A DNA stretch of 64,000 nt from Streptomonospora wellingtoniae. GTDB lineage: Bacteria; Actinomycetota; Actinomycetes; Streptosporangiales; Streptosporangiaceae. Made by a program: the position numbers and the translations under genes. Shown here piece by piece: positions 46,108 to 54,370 of the stretch. Numbering within the stretch: position 1 is the stretch's first letter; the number at the start of each line of letters is the position of its first letter. The notes under the pieces were generated by a model. It worked only from the letters and a program-made list of their open reading frames with translations. It was not told the origin of the DNA and searched no databases. The stretch covers positions 345,146 to 409,145 of the forward strand of contig NZ_JAVREK010000001.1 of assembly GCF_031845375.1 (NCBI RefSeq), written 5' to 3'.

Positions 46108-46584
46108 TCAGCGGATGAGTGAACCGATGACCTCGAAAGCGCGGCCCAGGTCGCCGTGACCGAGTTCCGGATAATCCTCGGTCGCGTTCTGCAACAGCTC
46201 GCGAACCTTGCCCTCGTAGGGGTCGCGGATCGCGTCGACGGCGCCCATGCCTTGATCGGTCATCACCGCATAGACACCCCGACCGTCATCCGGGCAGGTG
46301 TCGCGGAAGATCAGCTCCTTGCGCTCCAGTCGCTCCACCAGCCGGGTCACGGAACTCTGGTTCAGGCCGACCTTGCGAGCGAGGTCGTTGAGCCGCAACT
46401 CTCGGTCCGAAGCCCTGCTCAAATGAAGCAGCGCCCGATAATCGGCAAGGCCCACACCGTACGTCTCCATCAGCCATTTACTCAGCGCTGCGTCCATTGC
46501 GGTGACGGTCGCCGTCACCTGGGACCAAGCCGCGCTCACACTGTTGACCACCGACGCCCCTTCCCCGGAATGTTCCATGTACAT
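46108..46584 (-). CDS. MarR-family transcriptional regulator
   Basis: The start at 46584 (MYMEHSGEGAS; ATG 46578 also possible) gives about 158 residues. The winged helix shows DYRALLHLSRASDRELRLND, LARKVGLNQSSVTRLVERLE and CPDDGRGVYAVMTDQG. It sits upstream of and codirectional with the DsbA/SMR genes. A shared 12-bp motif suggests that it controls both itself and the efflux genes. Confidence 0.92.
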   Translation of the reverse strand: MYMEHSGEGASVVNSVSAAWSQVTATVTAMDAALSKWLMETYGVGLADYRALLHLSRASDRELRLNDLARKVGLNQSSVTRLVERLERKELIFRDTCPDDGRGVYAVMTDQGMGAVDAIRDPYEGKVRELLQNATEDYPELGHGDLGRAFEVIGSLIR

Positions 46585-46588
46585 GCAA
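46577..46588. promoter_or_regulatory. Putative MarR autoregulatory operator
   Basis: ATGTACATGCAA, identical to the motif at 46047, overlaps the start codon region of the marR gene. The core CATGTACATG is a perfect 10-bp palindrome. Confidence 0.5.
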
Positions 46589-46616
46589 GGAACAGTAGCA
46601 CGTTCCACCTCACCGG

Positions 46617-47062
46617 TCACCTGGCGCGCTCTTCCTCGCTGTCGTTGGGCCGGGCGTAGAGGACCTCCTCGGCCACGATCCGCTGGTAGCGCTCGACCTC
46701 GCCGTTGTTCCGGGGCGGGAACGACTTCGTCCGGCGATGCTTCGGGAGGCGACCACGCACGAAAAGGCGGCCGAGCGCTAGCAGGCCCCGTTGTCGGTGA
46801 CCACGCGGTGGATGTGGGCGATGCCGTGCACGGCGAAGAAGACTCTGGCGCGGGCCAGGAAGGCGGGCGCGGTGGCGCCCTTCTCATCGGCCAAGTGCTC
46901 GGTGCCGGCCAGGCGGGAAGGACAGCGGTGCATTACTGTGTGGCACGCATCCGCTCCGAGCCCGTCGCCATCGATCCTGAGCTCGGCACTCCGCAGCGAG
47001 GCGTCGTGTGGCAGTTCTTTCGGGGGCGCTCGCGCGGCGGTCTCGGCGCACGGTTTTAACAA
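46617..47062 (-). pseudogene. IS481-family transposase remnant
   Basis: One frame gives LAGTEHLADEKGATAPAFLA, RARVFFAVHGIAHIHRVVTD and NGAC followed by a TAG stop where a tyrosine codon is usual. A shifted frame continues TKSFPPRNNGEVERYQRIVA and EEVLYARPNDSEEERAR. This is the DDE core of an IS481-type transposase. The N-terminus is missing, and a nonsense codon and a frameshift make it non-functional. No terminal inverted repeats were found. Confidence 0.75.
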
Positions 47063-47109
47063 GCCTCGACGAGGGCCGGTACCAGCGACGCCGGCCGCCT
47101 CAAGCGTCG

Positions 47110-47571
47110 TCAGCGGTTGTGGCCCGTGTCGGGCAGGTAGAGGTCCAGCGTCACCATGACCGTGCGAAGGAGCTCTTTGAGCTGGTGCTCCTGTGCGGGT
47201 GTCAGTGCGGACATGGCGCGGTCCTCCACGCTTTTGGCGGCTACCTGGGCGCGGTCGAGCAGGTCCCTGCCATCGCCGGTGATGGTGACGTCGAGGACGC
47301 GGCCGTGGTTCGGGTTCGCTTGGCGGGCGACCAGCCCGCGGTCCTGGAGGTCGCTGACGGCGTTGGACATGGCTTGGGGTGTAACGCCTGCGCGATGGGC
47401 CAGCCGGGTGCCGGTGAGCGGTTCGGGGTGTGCGAGACCAAGCTGTGCCAGCGCGGCAAGCTGGGCGTGGGTCAGCGAGAAGTGGCGCAGCGCCTGTTCG
47501 AGCTGTTGCCCGAGCGTGTTGCCGATCATGCGTGCCATGTATGGCAGACGCTGACTGAAGTCCTGGGCCAC
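47110..47571 (-). CDS. MarR-family transcriptional regulator
   Basis: The 153-residue protein (GTG 47571) shows LTHAQLAALAQLGLAHPEPL, THRAGVTPQAMSNAVSDLQD-like helix-turn-helix and ANPNHGRVLDVTITGDGRDL. It is divergent from a cupin gene with a 25-bp palindrome between them, so it probably represses both. Confidence 0.92.
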   Translation of the reverse strand: MAQDFSQRLPYMARMIGNTLGQQLEQALRHFSLTHAQLAALAQLGLAHPEPLTGTRLAHRAGVTPQAMSNAVSDLQDRGLVARQANPNHGRVLDVTITGDGRDLLDRAQVAAKSVEDRAMSALTPAQEHQLKELLRTVMVTLDLYLPDTGHNR

Positions 47572-47617
47572 CGAGCTTCCCCTGTCGTCTCCGCGTGATC
47601 TAGTCTGCGAACACTAT

Positions 47618-47642
47618 ATCAAATGGTTGACAACCACTTGAT
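47618..47642. promoter_or_regulatory. MarR-type palindromic operator
   Basis: A 25-bp near-perfect palindrome runs from ATCAAATGGTTG through ACA to ACCACTTGAT, with one mismatch per arm. It sits between the divergent marR and cupin genes. Confidence 0.65.
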
Positions 47643-47698
47643 TTTGTCATTGGATTCGACCACGTCGGGATGTGAGGGCGTGGCGAAGGGAGAACGTG

Positions 47699-48223
47699 AT
47701 GATGGCGAGCACCGCGGATGGGGCGGTCCCCCCGGACGATCCGGCGCGGCAGATGGTGGTAGCGGGGCGAGCGGCCGGTGACGTCCGGCATATCGCGCTG
47801 GCCGGGAACGTCTACTCGATCCTGATCAGCGGTGAGCAAACCAGCGGGCGGTACTGCCTCATCGACATGCGGATTCCACCCGGCGGAGGGCCGCCGCCGC
47901 ACCGACACGACTTCGAGGAGATGTTCACGCTGCTCGAGGGGGAACTGGAGTTCATCTTCCGGGGCGAAAGCGTACGCGTGGGGGCCGGTGAGACCGTCAA
48001 CATCCCCGCGAACGCGCCGCACTTCTTCCGCAACGTCTCTGAGGCCCCGGCGCGAATGCTGTGCATGTGCACCCCTGCCGGGCAGGAGGAGTACTTTCTG
48101 CAGGTCGCCGATCGGGTGGAAAGCACGGATTCCGTACCGCCGAATCTCACCGAGGACGAACAGAGGGCGCGGCGGGACAAAGCCGCCGACCTCGCCGCCC
48201 GGTACCGCACCGAGATTCTGTAG
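47699..48223 (+). CDS. Cupin-domain protein
   Basis: The ATG at 47699 (an ATG at 47702 is equally possible) follows GAAGGGAG and gives 174 residues. The cupin metal motifs are PPHRHDFEEMFTLLEGELEF (His-His-Glu) and NIPANAPHFFRNVSEAPARM (His). Such small cupins are metal-dependent dioxygenases or isomerases; the substrate is unknown. It is divergent from MarR. An isochorismatase remnant follows on the same strand and may once have been in the operon. Confidence 0.9.
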   Translation: MMASTADGAVPPDDPARQMVVAGRAAGDVRHIALAGNVYSILISGEQTSGRYCLIDMRIPPGGGPPPHRHDFEEMFTLLEGELEFIFRGESVRVGAGETVNIPANAPHFFRNVSEAPARMLCMCTPAGQEEYFLQVADRVESTDSVPPNLTEDEQRARRDKAADLAARYRTEIL

Positions 48224-48249
48224 CCCCGGCGTTCGCCGACCCGACCGAT

Positions 48250-48637
48250 CGGGCCAGCGGGACCTCGCCGAGGTCACCCCGGACGCGCACGCCAAACGGA
48301 TCCGCCGCCAGGAGCGCTCAACGCCATGCACGACCCGGCGTTCGCCGACGCCGTCGCGGCCACCGGCCGCCGCAACCTCATCCTGGCCGGCGTCACCAAC
48401 GACGTCCGCACCGTCTTTCCCGCCCTCACTGCGCTGGAGCAGGGCTACCGGGTTCAGGTCATCGCCGACGCCGGCGGCTCCATGACCACGGACGCCGACG
48501 ACATCGCTCTGGGCAGGATGGAACGAGCCGGCGTCGACATCAGCTCCACCAACCAGATCCTCCCCGAGCTCGCCGGAAGCTGGGCCTCAGAACGGGCAAC
48601 GCCTGCTGCCCATCGTCGGCGCGCTCATCATCCGATG
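48250..48637 (+). pseudogene. Isochorismatase-family hydrolase remnant
   Basis: Positions 48326-48590 encode AVAATGRRNLILAGVTNDVR, TVFPALTALEQGYRVQVIAD, AGGSMTTDADDIALGRMERA and GVDISSTNQILPELAGSWAS. The catalytic cysteine expected in VTNDVC is Arg. Flanking frames continue the family sequence (DLAEVTPDAHAKRIRRQ before, GQRLLPIVGALIIR after), so there are two frameshifts. The N-terminal half is gone. It is a decayed gene. Confidence 0.7.
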
Positions 48638-49241
48638 ACCGCGAGCACGGACACCCCGACATCCGGTTTCGGCTCCGACGTGGTCTGCCCCGGTGACCCA
48701 TCATCAGGTGGCGCCAGCGGGATAGTGGCAGCCCAAGCCGAGACACGGAGCCCCGGGGTGGTCGCCTGGACTACCCGTGTCCCCCTCACTTCCGTGCCGC
48801 GACAACCTCAGACCGGAGCGGCAGCGAGGAGGTCGTCAATCGGAGACCCCGGGGGCCGCACCGACAGCGCGATGGAGAGCTGTAACGGTCATGGACCGAA
48901 GCGTAGAGACAGCGTGGGACATTCGCAGGCGAGGGCGAAGAACGACTCCGCTGGTGGATGAGGGGAGGGGGGTCAGCGCGTGACTGATGCGCGGGAGACC
49001 CACCCGGGCGGGGCGCCCTGGCTATTGATTGCGGGACGTTTCTGCCGGAACGTGCCGGGTGCTCCGCATGGCTCCAGCGGGACCGGAGAAGTCATGGATT
49101 CTCGGGCAGCCAACAGGTGCCCGGAAGGCCGCTGACCTGCGCATTCGACACGTTCGCGCGATAAGAGCACCGACGGAGCAACCTGGCCGTCGACACTCGC
49201 CAAGCCGGGGAGCCATTAGGCATCTGACCTGGAAAAACGGG
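48638..49241. other. Non-coding stretch, no feature seen
   Basis: About 600 bases without a convincing gene on either strand. Short open frames here lack homology, codon bias and ribosome sites. It ends at the tRNA-Lys fragment. Confidence 0.4.
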
Positions 49242-49283
49242 TAGGCCGCCCGGGGCTCGAACCCGGAACCTACTGATTAAAAG
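49242..49283 (-). other. 3' fragment of tRNA-Lys (TTT), likely attachment-site scar
   Basis: On the minus strand the sequence reads anticodon loop CTTTTAA, 3' anticodon stem TCAG, a T-arm of CCGGG-TTCGAGC-CCCGG and the acceptor strand GCGGCCT followed by A. The 5' half of the tRNA is absent: the bases before the loop do not pair with TCAG. Fragments of this kind are left by integrative elements that recombine into tRNA 3' ends. Array 1 starts about 260 bp to the right. Confidence 0.75.
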
Positions 49284-49541
49284 TACGCTGCGCGGGGGCC
49301 GTGAAATGCCGGGGAGTGCCGTGAACTGGTGTTTTCTAGCCCCGAATTGGTGTCGCTGTACCGGTTGATGCCACCGTGTGCCGGGCCCGTCCCCAACATC
49401 CGAGCACCGACGGAGCATCGATCGCCTCGTCGTCGGACCCGTACCGTAGAGCCTTGCAAGGAGTCGGCCTCCCCGTCGACCTATTCGCCGAAGTGAAAAA
49501 CTGCGGCCGGGGCGTCGTGGAGCGTATACCGAATCAGCGCT

Positions 49542-51157
49542 GGCTCACCCCCGCTTGCGCGGGGCGCACCAGGGCGCGCGAGACGGTGGCCCGCGAGACC
49601 CCGGATCACCCCCGCTTGCGCGGGGCGCACGAGATCTTCAGCAGCTCGCGCAGTTCGCCGGACGGCTCACCCCCGCTTGCGCGGGGCGCACCCCCGGACT
49701 CGGTGCGCGGCTACACGGCCAGTCGGCTCACCCCCGCTTGCGCGGGGCGCACGAAGGGTCTTCTGCCGGTTCTTCGCGTGGCTGCGGCTCACCCCCGCTT
49801 GCGCGGGGCGCACGCCGGTGACAACCGGTCCACTCCGCGGCCCGACGGCTCACCCCCGGTTGCGCGGGGCGCACGAGACGTCCCATTCCAGGTGACCGGC
49901 GCCCTCCGGCTCACCCCCGCTTGCGCGGGGCGCACTCCAAGACACAGAGCAGAGAAGAGGCAGAGCACGGCTCACCCCCGCTTGCGCGGGGCGCACGCGT
50001 CCATGACATCGGATGGCGAACGTCGAGGCGGCTCACCCCCGCTTGCGCGGGGCGCACTGCCCGTACAGCGGCGGATCATCCCACCACAGCGGCTCACCCC
50101 CGCTTGCGCGGGGCGCACGGCGCCCCCGTCCCGACCGGACCCCGCGGCGGCGGCTCACCCCCGCTTGCGCGGGGCGCACCCCGCGCTGTTGTAGGCGCGC
50201 AGCCCGTCGCTGGGCTCACCCCCGCTTGCGCGGGGCGCACGAGAAGACGGTGATCACGCCCGAGCGCACCACCGGCTCACCCCCGATTGCGCGGGGCGCA
50301 CCCATGAACGGAACGACCCCGGAGCAGCCGTATCGGCTCACCCCCGCTTGCGCGGGGCGCACGTCCCGATTCATCACACCTAGGCACTATGAGTGGGCTC
50401 ACCCCCGCTTGCGCGGGGCGCACTACACGGATTCGATGACGAACCGGACCGGCGCCGGCTCACCCCCGCTTGCGCGGGGCGCACGGAGACGGTGAGGTGA
50501 TCAAGGCTGTTGAGAACGGCTCACCCCCGCTTGCGCGGGGCGCACTCCAGCAGCCGCGCGTTCACGTACTTCGGGGACGGCTCACCCCCGCTTGCGCGGG
50601 GCGCACCAGCACAAGGGCTGCCCCTGACCGGTCGGCGCCGGCTCACCCCCGCTTGCGCGGGGCGCACTGCTGCTCTGTCCCGACGGCCAGCGCCTCCTGC
50701 TGGCTCACCCCCGCTTGCGCGGGGCGCACGAGTGGTCGCAGAACCAGCCGTGGTGCGCGACCGGCTCACCCCCGCTTGCGCGGGGCGCACGTGCTCGCCG
50801 AGCAGGCGGACCTGGCTGACGACGGCTCACCCCCGCTTGCGCGGGGCGCACCCGGTGTCGGCCAGCGTGGACTGGCGCCGGTACGGCTCACCCCCGCTTG
50901 CGCGGGGCGCACGATGCAGCGCGAGGGCACCGCCCAAACCCGCAGCGGCTCACCCCCGCTTGCGCGGGGCGCACGCCTTTCCGGCCTTAGCCTGGTCGAA
51001 ACACCACGGCTCACCCCCGCTTGCGCGGGGCGCACGGTGAAACGCGCGCAGCGGTTTCCGATGTTGCCGGCTCACCCCCGCTTGCGCGGGGCGCACTCCG
51101 CCGACGGCATCCTGTCCGCCCACGACTACGGCTCACCCCCGCTTGCGCGGGGCGCAC
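49542..51157 (-). CRISPR. CRISPR array 1, type I-E, 27 repeats
   Basis: There are 27 repeats of 28 bp. In the crRNA sense (minus strand) each reads GTGCGCCCCGCG, CAAGCGGGG and GTGAGCC in succession, with a CCCCGC/GCGGGG stem. The 26 spacers are 33 bp except for two of 34. The base after the repeat is G in 23 of 27 units, so the effective repeat is 29 bp. Variant repeats occur at 49603, 49847 and 50274, all on the leader-distal side or middle. The leader is on the right, next to cas3. It differs from array 2 by one loop base. Confidence 0.98.
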
Positions 51158-51199
51158 ACTTCGCGACCTGCGGGCCTATAAGTCCGATGCCGTTTTGTT
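51158..51199 (-). promoter_or_regulatory. Leader of CRISPR array 1
   Basis: In the crRNA sense, GCAGGTCGCGAAGT abuts the first repeat and AACAAAACGG lies exactly 32 bp from it. Both motifs occur at the same distances in the array 2 leader. They probably guide Cas1-Cas2 to the leader-repeat junction. Confidence 0.8.
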
Positions 51200-51334
51200 A
51201 TCAGAACCAGTTGTGCTGGCGCAGGGGATATGGGTGCGCATGTCCCTTTCCTTTCCAGGAGTGCTGCGTTCTTCTGAAAGTAAGTCTCGCGCATGCGACC
51301 CGGATTGTCCGAGGCCGGTGATACCCCTTGCGTC

Positions 51335-54175
51335 ATGAGCGACGACGACATGCCCGGCCCTTGCATGTTCGCGCCGGAGCAGCCCCCCATCGATACGCGC
51401 CTGTGGGGAAAAGAGCGCGGCCTCCCCGGCCCCTACCCGCTGATCTGCCACCTCCTGGACACCGCTGCCATCGCCGGCGCCCTATGGGACACCGTACTGA
51501 GCGCACGAGCCCGTCAGCGCATCGCCGCCCGCATGGGGGTAAACGTCTCTGCCGCACGGACATTGGTGATTTTCTGGGCCGGACTGCACGACCTCGGGAA
51601 AATCACGCCGCCTTTCCAGGCCCAATTGCCCAACGAGTACGCGCGCCTGCAGAGTGACGTGCGGTATTCAGGCGCCGAGGGGGCCCACGGCGAACCGCTG
51701 ACCCATTCGGCGGCCACCCAGTGGACGCTGAGTGCCGTGCTGCCCGACCTCGGCTACCCCGCGACACGGCCACTCGCGCGATCGCTGTCCCACCAGATCG
51801 CCCAGATGCTCGGCGGACACCACGGATGCTTTCCCGTCGCCCTACACCCCCGCCGACTCGCCGCGGCCACCAGCTGGCAGCCGGGACTCGGGCAGAGCGG
51901 ATGGGACGAGCAGCGCCGCGCCCACACCCGAGTCCTCGCCGACCTGACCGAAGCGCACGACATTCCCACGGGGGCGCTGTCGGGCGAGGTCGCCACCGTG
52001 CTCGCCGGGCTCACCGTCGTGGCCGACTGGCTGGCCAGCCAAGCACACACGATCCGCGCGCGCTTTCCCGCCTCCGGTTGGTCGGGCAGCCGTGCGCAGC
52101 TGCGCGCCCACTGGAAGCAGATCGTCGCCGATGCCCCCGGCGTGGTGTCCCAGGCCCGTCTGGGCCGCGCACGCCCGTCCCCGGCCCCCTTCGGCAAACA
52201 GTTCCCGCGCATCAGGGAGCCCAACGAGCTCCAGGCCAGCCTGGACCGGGAACTGCCCGACCTGGTGAGCGACGACCCGGGCCTGCTCATGATCACCGCT
52301 CCCACCGGCGACGGCAAGACCGAAGCGGCACTGTTCGCCGCCTCGGTGCTGGCGCGCCGCTCCGGCGCCGGGGGCCTGTACTTCGCCCTGCCGACCATGG
52401 CCACCGCCACCGCCATGCGCCAACGCGTGCGCACCTATGTGGAGGCCAACATCGGCGGCAATGCGGCGATGACCCTGCTGCACAGCATGGCGTGGTTGGA
52501 AACCGCCCCTGCCCCTGAGGGCCACGAACCCGACGACACCATCAGCGACGACGCCGCCACCCGCACCGCAGCAGGGGAATGGCTGCGCACGGGCAAACGC
52601 GGCATCCTCGCGCCCCTGGCGGTGGGCACCATCGACCAGGCGCTGAGTGGCGTACTGCCGGTGCGGTTCAACGTGCTGCGCCTGCTGGGGCTGTCCACCA
52701 AGGTCTTCATCGTCGACGAGGCCCACGCCTACGGGCCCTGGATGCACAGCCTGCTCGTGCGGCTTCTGGAGTGGCTGGGCGCCTTGGGCGCCCCGGTGGT
52801 GCTGCTCTCCGCCACCCTGACCGGGCGCTCGGCCTCCTCCCTGGTCGAGGCCTACCGCCGCGGCCGCGGGCTCACCGCCCCGCTCCCGGTGCGACCGCGC
52901 TATCCGGGATGGATCTATGTCGACGGCGCCGCCCAAACGGCCCCCGCGGAACGGCAGGTCGCCAGCAGCCGCCCGCGGCTGCTGGAGGTCTCCACCCGTC
53001 CTGTGGCCTGGGACACCCACCAGATCACCGCCCCGGTCGCGGCCGGCTCGCGGCGCCGCGCCCTGGCAGAGCTACTGGAACCGGACGTGCGCGCGGGCGG
53101 CTGCACCCTCGTGTGCTGCACCACCGTGGAAGAAGCCCAGAACACCCACCGCTACCTGCAGACCGTGCTTGCCGACCTCAACCAGCGCGGCGATCTCCTC
53201 CTGCTGCACTCGCGGTATCCGGCCTGGCGGCGCGACGAGATCACCGCCCGGGTCGAACACGCCTTCGGCAAACCCACCGAGGACGACGCGCCCGGCCGCC
53301 GCCCCTGCGGCGCGGTGCTGGTGGCCACGTCCATCGTCGAGCAGTCCCTCGACCTCGACTTCGACCACGTCATCACCGACCTGGCCGCACTCGCCCAACT
53401 CTTGCAGCGCGCCGGCCGGTGCATGCGCCACACCCGCGCCGACCGCGCCGCGGCCATGGGATTGCGCCCGCGCCTGAGCGTGCTCGAGCCCGCCGACCGC
53501 CACGACCGGCTCAGCATCCCCCGTGCCTGGGGAGCGATCCACGACCCCGGGCTGCTGGCACGCACCCGCCGCCTGCTCCACGAGCGCGAAGGCCGCCCCG
53601 TCCGGGTGCCCGAGGACGTCCAATCCCTGGTCGACGCCGTCTACTCCGACGACTTCGCCGACCGACTCGACGACGCCGCCCAGCGCCAGCAGCAGCGCAT
53701 GCTCGACGCCCAACGTGACGCCGGGGTGCTGGCCGAACAGCAACTTGCGCAGGTGACCGCGATCCCCGCCCCTGCCGACGTCGGCGATCTGGCCAAGCTG
53801 AGCAACGACGGCGCCACCGTCGACGACACCTTGGTCACCACCCGCCTGGGCGCCGACTCCCAGCGCGTGGTGTGCGCCTACACCCAGCCCGATGGGACTC
53901 TCACACTGGACCCGGCCGGCGACCGACGCCTTCCCCGCGGCGACCTCACCACCGCCGCGACCGCCGAGATCATCGCCCACAGCATGCCGGTGCCCGGCAC
54001 CTGGCTGACCGGCCACGGCGACGACTGCGAACCGCCCGCGTCCTGGAGCCGGCGTCCGAGCGCCGCCGCACTCGCGCTGCTGCGCCTGCACCCGGGAGCC
54101 GAGGACGACCGGTGGCAGTGCCGAATCGGCCAACGGGTCCTGACGATGTCCGATATCGGATTGCACCGCGAATAA
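51335..54175 (+). CDS. cas3: Cas3 HD nuclease-helicase
   Basis: The protein of about 946 residues starts at ATG 51335 (MSDDDMPGPCMFAPEQ); an in-frame ATG at 51293 is possible but less likely. The N-terminal HD nuclease domain shows LICHLLDTAAIAGALWD and FWAGLHDLGKITPPFQAQLP. The helicase follows with MITAPTGDGKTEAALFAA (Walker A), FIVDEAHAYGPWM (DEAH), LLSATLTG and LATSIVEQSLDLDFDHVIT-type motif VI. Cas3 unwinds and degrades DNA flagged by Cascade. It is followed by a 195-bp gap that contains a pseudo-CRISPR unit before cas8e. Confidence 0.97.
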   Translation: MSDDDMPGPCMFAPEQPPIDTRLWGKERGLPGPYPLICHLLDTAAIAGALWDTVLSARARQRIAARMGVNVSAARTLVIFWAGLHDLGKITPPFQAQLPNEYARLQSDVRYSGAEGAHGEPLTHSAATQWTLSAVLPDLGYPATRPLARSLSHQIAQMLGGHHGCFPVALHPRRLAAATSWQPGLGQSGWDEQRRAHTRVLADLTEAHDIPTGALSGEVATVLAGLTVVADWLASQAHTIRARFPASGWSGSRAQLRAHWKQIVADAPGVVSQARLGRARPSPAPFGKQFPRIREPNELQASLDRELPDLVSDDPGLLMITAPTGDGKTEAALFAASVLARRSGAGGLYFALPTMATATAMRQRVRTYVEANIGGNAAMTLLHSMAWLETAPAPEGHEPDDTISDDAATRTAAGEWLRTGKRGILAPLAVGTIDQALSGVLPVRFNVLRLLGLSTKVFIVDEAHAYGPWMHSLLVRLLEWLGALGAPVVLLSATLTGRSASSLVEAYRRGRGLTAPLPVRPRYPGWIYVDGAAQTAPAERQVASSRPRLLEVSTRPVAWDTHQITAPVAAGSRRRALAELLEPDVRAGGCTLVCCTTVEEAQNTHRYLQTVLADLNQRGDLLLLHSRYPAWRRDEITARVEHAFGKPTEDDAPGRRPCGAVLVATSIVEQSLDLDFDHVITDLAALAQLLQRAGRCMRHTRADRAAAMGLRPRLSVLEPADRHDRLSIPRAWGAIHDPGLLARTRRLLHEREGRPVRVPEDVQSLVDAVYSDDFADRLDDAAQRQQQRMLDAQRDAGVLAEQQLAQVTAIPAPADVGDLAKLSNDGATVDDTLVTTRLGADSQRVVCAYTQPDGTLTLDPAGDRRLPRGDLTTAATAEIIAHSMPVPGTWLTGHGDDCEPPASWSRRPSAAALALLRLHPGAEDDRWQCRIGQRVLTMSDIGLHRE

Positions 54176-54190
54176 TCCCGTTTTCAAGAC

Positions 54191-54207
54191 TTACAGCAGA
54201 GCCACTC
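54191..54207 (-). promoter_or_regulatory. Candidate Cascade target site of the pseudo-spacer
   Basis: Read on the minus strand, GAG (54207-54205) in the PAM position is followed by TGGCTCTGCTGTAA (54204-54191). The pseudo-spacer starts TGGCTGTGCTGCAA. Positions 1-5, 7-11 and 13-14 match and only 6 and 12 differ; the match ends after 14. Cascade binding here would cover the start of the cas3-cas8e intergenic region. A TACCGT -10-like box lies at 54210-54215 on the plus strand. Confidence 0.65.
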
Positions 54208-54223
54208 GCTACCGTGGTCGCAC

Positions 54224-54244
54224 CGTTCCCCCGCAGGGGGAACG
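54224..54244 (-). terminator. Hairpin at the 3' end of the pseudo-CRISPR unit
   Basis: CGTTCCCCC-GCA-GGGGGAACG forms a perfect 9-bp stem directly after the second degenerate repeat on the minus strand. It has no T-run, but it could end a short minus-strand RNA. It could also be a cas3 terminator on the plus strand. Confidence 0.5.
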
Positions 54245-54334
54245 GGCTCACCCCCGCTCGCGCGGGGCGTAGGGGCCGAAGTGGCGGCCTTTTGCAGCAC
54301 AGCCACGGCTCACCCCCGCTGACCTGCGGGGACC
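54245..54334 (-). ncRNA. Candidate CreR-like Cas-regulating RNA (repeat-spacer-repeat)
   Basis: Two degenerate repeats flank one 34-bp spacer between cas3 and cas8e, on the strand opposite the cas genes. In crRNA sense the first repeat (54334-54307) keeps the handle GGTGAGCC and the CCCCGC/GCGGGG stem but has a 6-base loop instead of 4. The second (54272-54245) differs from the array repeat only in its first four bases. There is no leader motif. The pseudo-spacer partly matches the site at 54191-54204. This fits CreR elements, which use partial complementarity to let Cascade repress cas transcription without cleavage. A dead relic array is the alternative. Confidence 0.65.
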
Positions 54335-54370
54335 CATTCGCACGACTCTAGTGGATAACTGGGAGGCGTA

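Noticed and set aside
51205..51335. A possible second target of the pseudo-spacer in front of cas3 (TGTGCTG)
   Set aside because: Only seven consecutive bases match and the first four seed positions do not.
49376..51338. Open reading frames with repeated GSPPLARGA and LTPACAGRT units across array 1
   Set aside because: They are translations of the CRISPR repeats and spacers; 61-bp periodicity keeps frames open by chance.
54178..54216. A precise -35/-10 promoter for cas8e
   Set aside because: TACCGT fits a -10 box, but no -35 box with acceptable spacing is clear, so I list it only as a possibility.
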